Positions 7,848-16,345 of a stretch of 51,266 nucleotides of DNA are shown here, in pieces (position 1 is the first letter of the stretch; every line of letters starts with the position of its first letter). Location: contig CALKVC010000147.1 of assembly GCA_937996595.1 (NCBI GenBank), forward strand, positions 1 through 51,266, written 5' to 3'. The DNA is from an uncultured Chitinophagaceae bacterium. GTDB lineage: Bacteria; Bacteroidota; Bacteroidia; Chitinophagales; Chitinophagaceae. Under the pieces are notes generated by a model. That model searched no databases. It was not told the DNA's origin and worked only from the letters and a program-made list of their open reading frames with translations. The translations under genes and the position numbers were made by a program.

Positions 7848-9161
7848 TTATCTCAACTTCAGTGTTACAATTGCCATCGCCACACATAAAATTGTTATGA
7901 TCCAAAACCGGACTGCTATTTTACTTTCATGATAACCCAGTTTCTGGTAATGATGGTGAAGCGGGCTCATCAGGAACACACGCCGCCCTTCTCCATACTT
8001 ACGTTTGGTGTACTTGAAATAACTCACCTGTATCATCACACTCAAATTCTCAACAAGAAACACCAGGCAAAAAATAGGTATCAGTAATTCTTTTCTAACG
8101 ATGATGGCCAAAGCCGCAATAATACCACCAAGTGCCAGGCTTCCGGTATCTCCCATAAATACCTGTGCCGGGTAAGAGTTATACCAGAGGAACCCGATAC
8201 ATGCCCCAACAAATGCTGCAATGAAAATTGACAATTCACCCAGGTTTGGTATGTACATGATATTGAGGTATTCAGCAAACTTGATATTGCCGCTTACATA
8301 GGCAAATATGCCCAGGCAGATTCCAATGATTGCACTCACCCCCGTTGCCAGCCCGTCTAACCCGTCAGTAATATTCGCTCCGTTTGATACAGCCGTAACA
8401 ATAAATATCACGATGAGGATATACAATATGTACGTATACTGCTCCAGGCTTGATGGCAATAGTTTTGCATAATTGAATTCATGGTTCTTTACAAAAGGAA
8501 TGGTGGTGATGGGTGTTTTAACTTTTGCAAAAATGTGCTGTTTGCCATCCAGGTTAACCACGTGAAAGGAATCGCTCATCAGCTTTTCTCCGGGTTTCAG
8601 GTGGTCTTTCACATACTGAACATCCGATGTATAAATTTCCCTTTCCACAATTACACTGTTTGTAAAATATAAAGTAGCGCCAACGATAATACCCAGCATC
8701 ACCTGGCCAAAAATCTTGAATCTTCCAGCCAATCCGTCAGCATCGGTTTTCTTATAATCAATTCCTTTTTCCTTCGCTATCCTTTTAGCTTTTATCTTCA
8801 GGTAATCGTCTATAAAACCGATAGCGCCCAGCCATACCGTACAAAGCAGCATCAGCCTTACATATACCTTATCCAGGTTTGCCAGCAACAAGGTTGGAAT
8901 GATGATGGCCAGGATAAGTATGATGCCTCCCATGGTTGGCGTTCCTTTCTTCTGCTGTTCCCCTGCCAGCCCAAGGTCTCTAACGGTTTCGCCTAATTGT
9001 TTTTTCTGAAGAAACCTGATCAGTTTCTTTCCATAAACAGTTGTAATAACCAAGGACAGGATCATGGCCAGTAACACCCTGAAAGTGATGAACTGGAAAA
9101 GTCCACTTCCGGGAAACCGGAAATTTTCTTTTATCAGCCAATCAAACAGGTGGTATAGCAT
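7848..9161 (-). CDS. mraY: Phospho-MurNAc-pentapeptide transferase with lineage-specific insertion
   Basis: Polytopic enzyme that transfers phospho-MurNAc-pentapeptide to undecaprenyl phosphate, giving lipid I. The 437 residues exceed the usual ~360. Catalytic Asp pair FIDDYLKIK is at about 116-124, the nucleotide-binding NGANITDGLDGLATG at about 260-274, then FMGDTGSLALGG, and the histidine motif PLHHHYQ near residue 384. The extra length is a hydrophilic insertion at about 172-240 between membrane segments (for example EREIYTSDVQYVKDHLKPGE); such an insertion is common in Bacteroidota MraY. It follows murE after 100 nt. The expected intervening murF is absent, as is usual in this phylum. 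Confidence 0.96.
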   Translation of the reverse strand: MLYHLFDWLIKENFRFPGSGLFQFITFRVLLAMILSLVITTVYGKKLIRFLQKKQLGETVRDLGLAGEQQKKGTPTMGGIILILAIIIPTLLLANLDKVYVRLMLLCTVWLGAIGFIDDYLKIKAKRIAKEKGIDYKKTDADGLAGRFKIFGQVMLGIIVGATLYFTNSVIVEREIYTSDVQYVKDHLKPGEKLMSDSFHVVNLDGKQHIFAKVKTPITTIPFVKNHEFNYAKLLPSSLEQYTYILYILIVIFIVTAVSNGANITDGLDGLATGVSAIIGICLGIFAYVSGNIKFAEYLNIMYIPNLGELSIFIAAFVGACIGFLWYNSYPAQVFMGDTGSLALGGIIAALAIIVRKELLIPIFCLVFLVENLSVMIQVSYFKYTKRKYGEGRRVFLMSPLHHHYQKLGYHESKIAVRFWIITILCVAMAIVTLKLR

Positions 9162-9162
9162 C

Positions 9163-9214
9163 TTTAGTTTCTGGTTTTTAGTTTATAGTTATTAGTTTAT
9201 AGCATTTAGTTTCA
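9163..9214. repeat. Low-complexity TTTAGTTTATAG microrepeat between murE and mraY
   Basis: The 100-nt gap is filled by imperfect repeats of TTTAGTTT and AGTTTATAG. A related tract (sharing AGTTTATAGTT) occurs at 47405-47468. Such slippage-prone AT-rich tracts are common between genes in this phylum. No gene or promoter is evident inside it. Confidence 0.6.
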
Positions 9215-9261
9215 GTTGGATATTGTCATCATTCCGGCATTCACTGCTATCCATTGCCGGT

Positions 9262-10722
9262 TTATTTTTCCAGCAAATCAAACATCTCTTTCAATACTTT
9301 TTTATCATCAAATTCATATTTAACCCCTTTTATATCCTGGTATTTTTCATGGCCTTTACCGGCAACCAGTACGATGTCTTCTTCGTTACTCAGGCTAACT
9401 GCTGTTTTGATAGCTTCTTTCCGGTCGGCAATTGTTATGTATTTCTTCTTTGCCACCACACTCACCCCGGCTTCCATTTCCTTTAAAATCTCCAATGGGT
9501 CTTCATTCCTTGGGTTATCGGATGTGAAAATCACTTTATCACTGTATTCACAGGCTACTTCTGCCATAACAGGCCGTTTGGTTTTATCGCGGTTGCCTCC
9601 GCATCCCACCACCGTTATCACTTTTTCATTTCCGTTACGCAGGTTCCTGATCGTTGCCAGTACGTTGAGCAATGCATCCGGCGTGTGTGCATAATCTATA
9701 ATACCAACCACATGCTTTTCCGGGCTAAGCATATAATCGAAACGGCCTTCTGCACCCGATAAACCGCTTAACACCTGCAAAACCTGTTGCTTATGCTGGC
9801 CCAGGCTTACAGCCGCACCATATACCGCCAACAGGTTGTATGCATTAAACTCGCCAATCAGTTTACAATGTACTTCCGTATCGTTGATGACCATATGCAA
9901 ACCGGTGATCGTATTTTCAAGCACTTTGCCTTTAAACTCTGCAAGTGTCTTAAGGCTGTAATACATCTTCCTGGCAGCTGTATTCTGCAACATCACCACA
10001 CCCCTTTTATCATCAGCATTGCTGATGGCGAAAGCCGTTGCGGGTAATCCGTCGAACCAGGATTTTTTCACCCTGATATATTCATCAAACGTTTTATGAT
10101 AGTCAAGATGATCATGTGATATATTTGTGAAAATAGCACCCGTAAAAGCCAGACCTGCTATTCTTTGCTGTTGTATGGCGTGGCTGCTGCATTCCATGAA
10201 CACATAGGTGCAGCCGTTATCTGCCATTTGTCTCAGCAACCTGTTCAGGCTAATAGCATCCGGTGTGGTATGGGTAGATTCTTCCACCTTATCACCCACC
10301 TGGTTCTGCACGGTACTTACCAGCCCGCATGTATATCCCAAAGAACTGAACAGTTTCCACAACAGGGTTGCCACAGTTGTTTTACCGTTAGTACCGGTAA
10401 CGCCTACCAGCTTCATATTACTGCTTGGCTCGCCAAAGAAATTATGTGCCATGATCCCTGCAGCAATGGCGCTGTTTTCTACCTGAACCCAGGTAACGCC
10501 CTGGGTAAGGCTTTCGGGCAGCGTTTCGCAAACAACGGATGTAGCGCCGGCAGCTATAGCTGTATCAATGTACGTATGGCCATCGGATGCAGTTCCCGGT
10601 ATAGCAACAAAGCAACTACCCGCAGTCAGTTTGCGTGAATCAGACTGAATGTCAGATACCGGTATAGCTGTATCGCCATGTACAGACCTGATGCTTACTT
10701 TGTATAATATATCCTTTAACAT
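9262..10722 (-). CDS. murE: UDP-MurNAc-tripeptide ligase, meso-diaminopimelate type
   Basis: Cytoplasmic ligase that adds the third stem residue to UDP-MurNAc-L-Ala-D-Glu. The 486 residues include the ATP loop GTNGKTTVA at about 110-118, the NISHDHLDYH motif in the central domain, and FTSDNPRNEDP in the C-terminal domain. DNPR is the known signature for meso-diaminopimelate specificity (lysine-adding enzymes differ here), so the wall should be of the DAP type. The gene follows ftsI after 11 nt and precedes mraY. Start at 10722 (MLKDILYKVS) fits the family. Confidence 0.97.
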   Translation of the reverse strand: MLKDILYKVSIRSVHGDTAIPVSDIQSDSRKLTAGSCFVAIPGTASDGHTYIDTAIAAGATSVVCETLPESLTQGVTWVQVENSAIAAGIMAHNFFGEPSSNMKLVGVTGTNGKTTVATLLWKLFSSLGYTCGLVSTVQNQVGDKVEESTHTTPDAISLNRLLRQMADNGCTYVFMECSSHAIQQQRIAGLAFTGAIFTNISHDHLDYHKTFDEYIRVKKSWFDGLPATAFAISNADDKRGVVMLQNTAARKMYYSLKTLAEFKGKVLENTITGLHMVINDTEVHCKLIGEFNAYNLLAVYGAAVSLGQHKQQVLQVLSGLSGAEGRFDYMLSPEKHVVGIIDYAHTPDALLNVLATIRNLRNGNEKVITVVGCGGNRDKTKRPVMAEVACEYSDKVIFTSDNPRNEDPLEILKEMEAGVSVVAKKKYITIADRKEAIKTAVSLSNEEDIVLVAGKGHEKYQDIKGVKYEFDDKKVLKEMFDLLEK

Positions 10723-10733
10723 ATTGAATGCCC

Positions 10734-12860
10734 TTAATTGAGCACTAAAAAAATCTTTTGTCCTTTTCTGTATGCAGCACCTGCCGCTATACTTTGGTTT
10801 ATAACACGCCCCCTGCCGCTAACGGAAGTGATAAAACCCTTATTCTCCAGCAGGTAAACGGCATCTTTCAGCCCCATGCCCGATACATCCGGTGTAACGG
10901 AAGCCTGGTCTGTGATCTTTTCAGGCGCTTTAAGCATAGCAGCATTATTCTGCAAATGCAATGTTCTCCAGTAACCTGTGCTTGCAGAATCAATGGAAGC
11001 CATATTCAGGTAATTGAATATAGACTTCAGGTCTTCTTTTGAACCATGATAACTATAAACCGAAGTATCCGGTTTTTCAGGGAGGTTCAATGCTGCCGTA
11101 CTCAAGTAATGATTATAAATCCGGTCACTGATTTCCTTGAATACCCGGCCGGAAACATCCGCACCATAAATGAGCCTCGACTCATTGCTGTTCTGTATCA
11201 CAACAGCCATGGAATATTTCGGATTTTCAGAGGGGAAGTACCCGATGAAAGAAGCCTGGTAAATCTTGTTCCCTTTATTATATCCTTTATTGTTAAGGGC
11301 CGTTACGGCGGTTCCTGTTTTACCTGAAATGGAATACATGCTATCGAACAGTATCCTGTGCCCGGTGCCGTGTGTACTGTCAACTACCGCTTTCAGGCAA
11401 TCTTTCAGTTGCACGAGTGTTTCATCGCTGCAGATCTTATCAACCAGAACCTGAGGCTGTATCTGTTTTACAACCACACCGTAATCTTCTATGGCGCTAA
11501 CCAGGTATGGCCGCATCATCTTCCCATTATTTGCCACTGCATTATACACCATAAGCATGTGCAGCGGAGTAACCAGTTGTCCGTAACCGTGAGCCATATA
11601 CGGAATTGTTGTAGGGTGCCAATATTTGCTTCCCGGCTTATAAATGACCGGTTTACCAGATGAAGCCGTTATATCTACACCGGTAATTTCATCAAGCCTG
11701 AGTTTATGCAGGTGGTCTGTGAATTTTTCCGGCTGGTTGTGATAATACTGGTCTGCCAGTTTTGCAAAAGCAACATTGCTGCTGCGCAGGAAGGCTTCCT
11801 TTACCGTTATGGCTCCGGTTCCTAAATGTGAGTCTTTGATGCGCAGGCCATAAAAATATTTGGCGCCGCGTTCGCAATCTACAATGCTGTTCTTGTCAAC
11901 GTGTTTGTCTTCCAGCAGGCTGATGAGCGTTACCAGCTTGAAGATTGAACCCGGTTCTGTCCTTTTTCCAATGCCATAATTAAGGTCTTCGGTGTACGTG
12001 CCATCCGGTTGTTTACCCAGGTTCGCAATCGCTTTTATCTTGCCGGTGGATGTTTCCATCACGATGGCAGTGCCGTGCAGGGAATTGTTGCTGACCAGCA
12101 TTTTCATTAATGCATTTTCGGCAACATCCTGTATGTAAGTATCCAGTGTGGAAATGATATTTTTCCCGTTCACCGGGTCAACTTCCGCGCCTTCAACAGG
12201 CATATAAGCACCGGCAGCATAACGCATCAGGCGCTGGCCTGTTGTACCTTTCAGCAGGCTGTCATACGACCTTTCCAGCCCAACATTTTTTGTTGAATCT
12301 TCCCTTGATAACCCGATCGTACGGTTAGCCAGCAACACATATGGATTTATCCGTTTGTCTCTCGGATCATAAATGAACCCGCTCTTATTCCTTCCCAGCC
12401 TAACCAGGGGGAAGTTCCGCAATTGCCTGAACTGATCAAATGATATCTTTCTTTTCAGCAGGTAATAGCGCTCCTTATTCTTATACGCCAGTTGCAACTG
12501 TTTCTTGTATTCTTCGCTGGTTTTGTCTTTGAATAAATTTGCCAAACTCATGCTGAGCGAATCAACATTTTCCCTGAAACGTTTTCCCTGTTTTTCCCTT
12601 AGCCCTTCTGCGGCAAAATCAACATAAATATCAAAAATGGGAACTGATGTGCTAAGCATGTTCCCATCTTCACTGTAAATGGTTCCTCTTTCTGCTTCAA
12701 TAGGAAGGTATTTCAGGTGCAGGCTGTCTCCCAGCCCAACCCAGTAATCGCCTTCCACCTGCTGAATATATACAGCCCTTCCCAGAACCATCACACCAAG
12801 CAGTATGATGCCCAGGAAGCACAGGTACACTCTCCACAATATGTCTTTTTTTATTTCCAA
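10734..12860 (-). CDS. ftsI: FtsI, class B penicillin-binding protein with C-terminal PASTA domain
   Basis: Monofunctional transpeptidase that cross-links septal peptidoglycan with FtsW. The 708-residue protein has a short cytoplasmic N-terminus, one membrane anchor at about 10-30, a PBP dimerisation domain (ERGTIYSEDGNMLS near 57-70), and a transpeptidase domain. The active-site motifs are SIFK (S305-K308), SSN (360-362) and KTG (514-516). The last 58 residues (TPDVSGMGLKDAVYLLENKG) form a single PASTA domain, a cell-wall-sensing module seen in many Bacteroidota FtsI but not in E. coli FtsI. It lies between ftsL (37-nt gap) and murE (11-nt gap). Confidence 0.96.
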   Translation of the reverse strand: MEIKKDILWRVYLCFLGIILLGVMVLGRAVYIQQVEGDYWVGLGDSLHLKYLPIEAERGTIYSEDGNMLSTSVPIFDIYVDFAAEGLREKQGKRFRENVDSLSMSLANLFKDKTSEEYKKQLQLAYKNKERYYLLKRKISFDQFRQLRNFPLVRLGRNKSGFIYDPRDKRINPYVLLANRTIGLSREDSTKNVGLERSYDSLLKGTTGQRLMRYAAGAYMPVEGAEVDPVNGKNIISTLDTYIQDVAENALMKMLVSNNSLHGTAIVMETSTGKIKAIANLGKQPDGTYTEDLNYGIGKRTEPGSIFKLVTLISLLEDKHVDKNSIVDCERGAKYFYGLRIKDSHLGTGAITVKEAFLRSSNVAFAKLADQYYHNQPEKFTDHLHKLRLDEITGVDITASSGKPVIYKPGSKYWHPTTIPYMAHGYGQLVTPLHMLMVYNAVANNGKMMRPYLVSAIEDYGVVVKQIQPQVLVDKICSDETLVQLKDCLKAVVDSTHGTGHRILFDSMYSISGKTGTAVTALNNKGYNKGNKIYQASFIGYFPSENPKYSMAVVIQNSNESRLIYGADVSGRVFKEISDRIYNHYLSTAALNLPEKPDTSVYSYHGSKEDLKSIFNYLNMASIDSASTGYWRTLHLQNNAAMLKAPEKITDQASVTPDVSGMGLKDAVYLLENKGFITSVSGRGRVINQSIAAGAAYRKGQKIFLVLN

Positions 12861-12897
12861 AACTGCCGGTTGTTATTCGGTTATATCAGTTAACATT

Positions 12898-13233
12898 TCA
12901 TTTCAAACTATCCAGTAAAATCGGTGGCCTGGTTAATTCCTTTAACCCAAGTGGTTCTACGGCTTTTACCAGTTCACTTGCCTTGCTCCGGAAAATCACT
13001 TCACTCTTAATCGACTTATATTCATATTCCAGTTCCTTGATGTTCTTCTCACTGGCTGCAATCTTACGTACCAGCTTATCTGCATAATGCCCGTTATATA
13101 TGTACAATACAGCCAATACCGACAGGAAAAGGAAAAAGGGTATGTTCTTAACTATGAAACGGTAATTGAAAAACCGTTTCCAGTCTGCTTTCGTATTCCC
13201 TTGCTGGCTGGTATTTATCTTTTCCTCGTTCAT
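12898..13233 (-). CDS. ftsL: FtsL-like small division protein
   Basis: Small bitopic division protein. The 111 residues show a cytoplasmic N-terminus of about 33 residues, one membrane segment at about 34-50 (FFLFLSVLAVLYIYNGH), then a heptad-like helical region (KLVRKIAASEKNIKELEYEYKSIK) that should form the FtsL/FtsB coiled coil. Sequence similarity within this family is very weak. The call rests on topology, size and position between rsmH (6-nt gap) and ftsI, exactly where ftsL lies in other dcw clusters. Confidence 0.85.
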   Translation of the reverse strand: MNEEKINTSQQGNTKADWKRFFNYRFIVKNIPFFLFLSVLAVLYIYNGHYADKLVRKIAASEKNIKELEYEYKSIKSEVIFRSKASELVKAVEPLGLKELTRPPILLDSLK

Positions 13234-13239
13234 ACATAT

Positions 13240-14190
13240 TTATTTCTTTGAAGCAATCCTCAATTTGGCGCTTCGAGACCTGGGGTTGTTACGCAATTCT
13301 GCCGTACCGGCAACAACAGGTTTTCGGGTAATGATTAAAAACGGGCTTTCTTTTTTTCTTCCAAAAAAATCTGATTCGGGTTCTTCTTCAAATGACCCCT
13401 GCCGGAAAAATGTTTTCACGATCCTGTCTTCCAGCGAATGAAAAGTGATTATAGCGATTCTGCCACCTGGTTTCAATACTTCCAGCGACTGCTGCAGCAT
13501 TTCTTCCAGCGCCTTTATCTCTTCATTTACCTCAATTCGCAAAGCCTGGAAAACCTGCGCAAAATATTTATTTGGATTCCCTTTCACCACCTGGCTTACG
13601 GCCTGCTTAAACTGGTTGATTGTTTTTAATGGGGCAACCAGCCTTTGTTCGCAGATACATTTTGCCAGTGTTTTTGAATTGGTTACTTCCCCGAATTTTT
13701 CAAAAAGCTTATGCAACTGCTGCTCCGGATATTTATTCAGTATATCCGCTGCCGTTAGTTCCTGCCGCTGATCCATCCTCATATCCAGTGCTGCATCAAA
13801 CCTGGTTGAAAATCCCCTTGCTGCTTCATCAAACTGGTGACTGGAGACGCCGAGGTCGGCCAGTATCCCGTCTACCTGTGTTGTTTTGTGCACGCGCAGG
13901 AATTTCTGCAGGTGCCGGAAATTCTGCCTGATGAACAATATCCTGTCATCTTCCGGCAAATTTTTCCTGGCGGCTTCATCCTGGTCAAATACAACCAATT
14001 TGCCGGTATCGCCCAGTTTTTGCAGGATTGCCCTGCTATGGCCACCACCGCCAAACGTACAATCCACGTAGGTTCCGCCGGGTTTAATGTCAAGACCAAC
14101 AATTACTTCCTGCAACAAAACCGGTGTATGATAATCTGAATGATGGCTGTCTGATATTTCAGCATCCCCTATTTTAGGTGGTTTGCTCAT
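13240..14190 (-). CDS. rsmH: 16S rRNA (cytosine-1402 N4) methyltransferase
   Basis: SAM-dependent enzyme (MraW) that methylates C1402 in the ribosomal decoding site. The N-terminal YHTPVLLQEV and the SAM motif YVDCTFGGGGHS are family signatures. GILADLGVSSHQFD and IITFHSLEDRIVK follow in order. I chose the ATG at 14190 (MSKPPKIGDA), five bases after the mraZ stop. A TTG at 14199 would overlap that stop and add three residues. Both give a normal length near 316. Confidence 0.96.
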   Translation of the reverse strand: MSKPPKIGDAEISDSHHSDYHTPVLLQEVIVGLDIKPGGTYVDCTFGGGGHSRAILQKLGDTGKLVVFDQDEAARKNLPEDDRILFIRQNFRHLQKFLRVHKTTQVDGILADLGVSSHQFDEAARGFSTRFDAALDMRMDQRQELTAADILNKYPEQQLHKLFEKFGEVTNSKTLAKCICEQRLVAPLKTINQFKQAVSQVVKGNPNKYFAQVFQALRIEVNEEIKALEEMLQQSLEVLKPGGRIAIITFHSLEDRIVKTFFRQGSFEEEPESDFFGRKKESPFLIITRKPVVAGTAELRNNPRSRSAKLRIASKK

Positions 14191-14195
14191 ACATA

Positions 14196-14663
14196 TCAAC
14201 CATTTGGCTTATCATTCTTTTTATTCATCACTTCATTGGCCAGGTCGCTGAACGACTCCGGTGAAAAGGATTCAAAGAGCTCTTTATAAATATTCTTATC
14301 CCAGATTTCAATTTTATTTACAGCAGAAACCAGCACAATGTCCTTGTCAAGTGAAGCATGCTCCAGTAAGTTTTTGGGAAGCAATACCCTGCCTGCAGAA
14401 TCAAGCTCAAGTTGTACGGCTCCGTTTAAAAAATTACGCCGGAAGGCCCTTACTTTAGGGTCGAAGTCATTTAGCTGGCTTATTTCTCTGAAAATGGGCT
14501 CCCAACTCTGGATCGGGTATAGCGTGAGGCATTTCTCAAATCCCCTGTTTATGACGAATACGTAACTCTCCTGTTCAGGAAGTTGCTTTTTGAAACCGGC
14601 CGGAAGTAAAAACCTTCCTTTAGCATCAATCGTAGATTCATATTCGCCTATAAATCCAATCAT
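14196..14663 (-). CDS. mraZ: MraZ, transcriptional regulator of the dcw cluster
   Basis: Ring-forming DNA-binding protein with two SpoVT/AbrB-type half-domains. In other bacteria it controls its own operon. The 155 residues contain both signature loops: STIDAKGRFLLP (about 10-21) and LELDSAGRVLLP (about 85-96). A hydrophilic C-terminal tail (EVMNKKNDKPNG) ends the protein. As first gene of the cluster, it is followed by rsmH five bases later. The 28-57 nt upstream of its ATG carry a periodic motif that resembles its known operator. Confidence 0.96.
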   Translation of the reverse strand: MIGFIGEYESTIDAKGRFLLPAGFKKQLPEQESYVFVINRGFEKCLTLYPIQSWEPIFREISQLNDFDPKVRAFRRNFLNGAVQLELDSAGRVLLPKNLLEHASLDKDIVLVSAVNKIEIWDKNIYKELFESFSPESFSDLANEVMNKKNDKPNG

Positions 14664-14690
14664 TAAGGGGGCTGTTGGTTATTTTATGAA

Positions 14691-14720
14691 TTATTAACAC
14701 AAAATAACACTTTTTCCCAC
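14691..14720 (-). promoter_or_regulatory. Candidate MraZ operator: three 10-bp-spaced boxes
   Basis: On the minus strand, three consecutive decamers start GTGGGA, GTGTTA and GTGTTA. The first two are preceded by AAA and the third by TTT. MraZ of E. coli binds tandem TGGGN boxes spaced by 5 nt, and mollicute MraZ binds AAAGTG(G/T) repeats with a 10-nt period. This array fits the period exactly and the AAAGTG(G/T) consensus in two boxes. It lies 28-57 nt upstream of the mraZ ATG. Binding is inferred. Confidence 0.6.
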
Positions 14721-14748
14721 TTTATGACACATATTTTAAAAAAGTTTT

Positions 14749-14850
14749 TTATCCACAGGGGTTTAAGGCAATCCCGATGGGATTCTAAGTGTAAAATGGC
14801 AGAAAACGGCTGTGCACTGAATGTGGATAGTTGTTAATAGCTGTGGATAA
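14749..14850. promoter_or_regulatory. Cluster of DnaA-box sequences between mraZ and the kinase gene
   Basis: A perfect TTATCCACA is at 14749-14757 (plus), a perfect box on the opposite strand (TGTGGATAA) at 14842-14850, and a one-mismatch box (TGTGGATAG) at 14822-14830. All lie in the 200-nt region upstream of mraZ and downstream of the histidine-kinase gene. The sequence around 14725-14750 is rich in A and T. DnaA could regulate the division cluster here. The number of boxes is small for an origin, and no dnaA, dnaN or other origin-linked gene is present. Confidence 0.5.
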
Positions 14851-14863
14851 CCATATTTTCCTA

Positions 14864-16180
14864 TCATGCCAGGGGGAATGAAATGGTGAAAATGGTACCT
14901 TTTCCAAGTGTACTTTCGGCTTTTATGGATCCTTTATGGGCTTCCACCATGGTTTTTACATAGCTTAAACCCAGGCCAAAGCCTTTTACATTGTGTATGT
15001 TTCCGGTATGGGCCCGGTAGAATTTTTCAAAAATCCGGTTTAGTGTTTCCTTATTCATACCTATCCCGTTATCCTCAATCCTGATCTTTAACTGGTTGCC
15101 GGTATTTGACGTAGATAATTTGATTACCGGGTTTTCATTTGAATATTTTACGGCATTGTCCAGCAGGTTATTGATTACATTGGTAAAATGCACTTCATCG
15201 GCCATGATGGTACACCTGGGCGCATCCAGTTCAACCTCCAGTTTCCCCAGTTTTTCATTCACCGGTAATTCAATATTATTCAATGCAATCTTAATCAGAT
15301 CGTGTGCCGATAGTTTCTTCAGGTTTAACTGTACTTCCTGTTTATCTAACAGGGCCGCCTGCAGGATTGTCTCCACCTGCTTATTCATGCGTTTGTTTTC
15401 TTCCTTTATAACGGCAATGAAATAGTTTGACTTTTCCTTATCGGCACTCACTTTTTCATTCTTCAGCGCATCTACAGCCAGTGAAATGGTTGCCAGCGGC
15501 GTTTTAAATTCATGGGTCATGTTGTTGATAAAATCTGACTTGATTTCACTGAGTTTCTTCTGCCTTAATAAGGTGCGTATGGTAAGGAAAAAAGCGGTGG
15601 TGATGACGAGTGTAAAAAAGATAGCCCCTAAAATGAACCAGGTTATCTCCCTTAATATGATGCTGCGCTGATGCGGAACAATTACGATCAGGAACTCTTC
15701 CTTTGCCAGGTTTTCCATACTGCTTCCGCCGGGCGGTTGCAATGCTATGATGTGATGTGTATTGTTTACGGTGTCTACAAAATATTTATAAAAATTCTCC
15801 GTCTGAATTTCATCCCCGGTGATAGAATTCTGCGTGATGGCATATTCGAAAGGAACGGATTTCAGGTTGTTTTTATCCAGCGACTGACGGATAATATCTG
15901 CAATCTCTTCCTTTGTATAACGCTGCAGTACAGATGGCCTGTAAAATTCGCGCTGCATCTTTTCGTTGGGGAAAAGCAAGTTCTGGTTTTTTGTGATGGG
16001 CGGAAAACGTTTGTCCTGCGTAAGTTTTTCGGCCGCATCATTGGTAGCTTTGTTGATATTATCTATAAGCTGCTGTTCCTTTACTTCCTTTGCACTCTTC
16101 AGCCATAAGAACTGGAAAAAGATAAGCCCCAGCAAAGACAGCAGGATCAGTATGGAGATAATGGGGAATATTTTTTTCAT
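14864..16180 (-). CDS. Membrane sensor histidine kinase (HisKA/HATPase)
   Basis: Transmembrane sensor kinase. The start at 16180 (MKKIFPIISI) puts a membrane segment at about 4-26. An ATG at 16213 would put 11 unlikely residues ahead of it. A periplasmic sensor region (about 27-178) is followed by a second membrane segment (about 181-203) and the phospho-acceptor motif NNMTHEFKTPLATIS (His223). The HATPase domain shows NLLDNAVKYS, EDNGIGM and GFGLGLSYVKTMVEAHKG. No HAMP domain is obvious. There is no response-regulator gene beside it, so its partner is unknown. It resembles the kinase at 39515-40786 in architecture. It lies upstream of mraZ with a 200-nt gap. Confidence 0.93.
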   Translation of the reverse strand: MKKIFPIISILILLSLLGLIFFQFLWLKSAKEVKEQQLIDNINKATNDAAEKLTQDKRFPPITKNQNLLFPNEKMQREFYRPSVLQRYTKEEIADIIRQSLDKNNLKSVPFEYAITQNSITGDEIQTENFYKYFVDTVNNTHHIIALQPPGGSSMENLAKEEFLIVIVPHQRSIILREITWFILGAIFFTLVITTAFFLTIRTLLRQKKLSEIKSDFINNMTHEFKTPLATISLAVDALKNEKVSADKEKSNYFIAVIKEENKRMNKQVETILQAALLDKQEVQLNLKKLSAHDLIKIALNNIELPVNEKLGKLEVELDAPRCTIMADEVHFTNVINNLLDNAVKYSNENPVIKLSTSNTGNQLKIRIEDNGIGMNKETLNRIFEKFYRAHTGNIHNVKGFGLGLSYVKTMVEAHKGSIKAESTLGKGTIFTISFPLA

Positions 16181-16218
16181 AATGTACCTGTGATACAACC
16201 TGCAATCATGCAAAGCTG

Positions 16219-16247
16219 CAAAAGTAAATCACAATTGCCTTAGCAAA
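16219..16247 (-). promoter_or_regulatory. Bacteroidota-type promoter for the histidine kinase
   Basis: On the minus strand, TACTTTTG at 16219-16226 matches the -7 consensus TAnnTTTG. A TTTG at 16244-16247 lies 17 nt upstream, where the -33 element is expected. The kinase ATG is 38 nt downstream. Confidence 0.55.
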
Positions 16248-16345
16248 AATTATTTCATGGCAACGCATTAAAATTAACGAAGGTTTACAACAAAAAGAAA
16301 ATAACTAATTTAGACTATTCAGCGATAATATGCTACTTTAGAAAT

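Noticed and set aside
14664..14863. Chromosomal replication origin
   Set aside because: Three DnaA-like boxes are few. No dnaA, dnaN, gidA or parAB gene lies nearby, and no AT-rich 13-mer series is clear. Kept as a regulatory candidate only.
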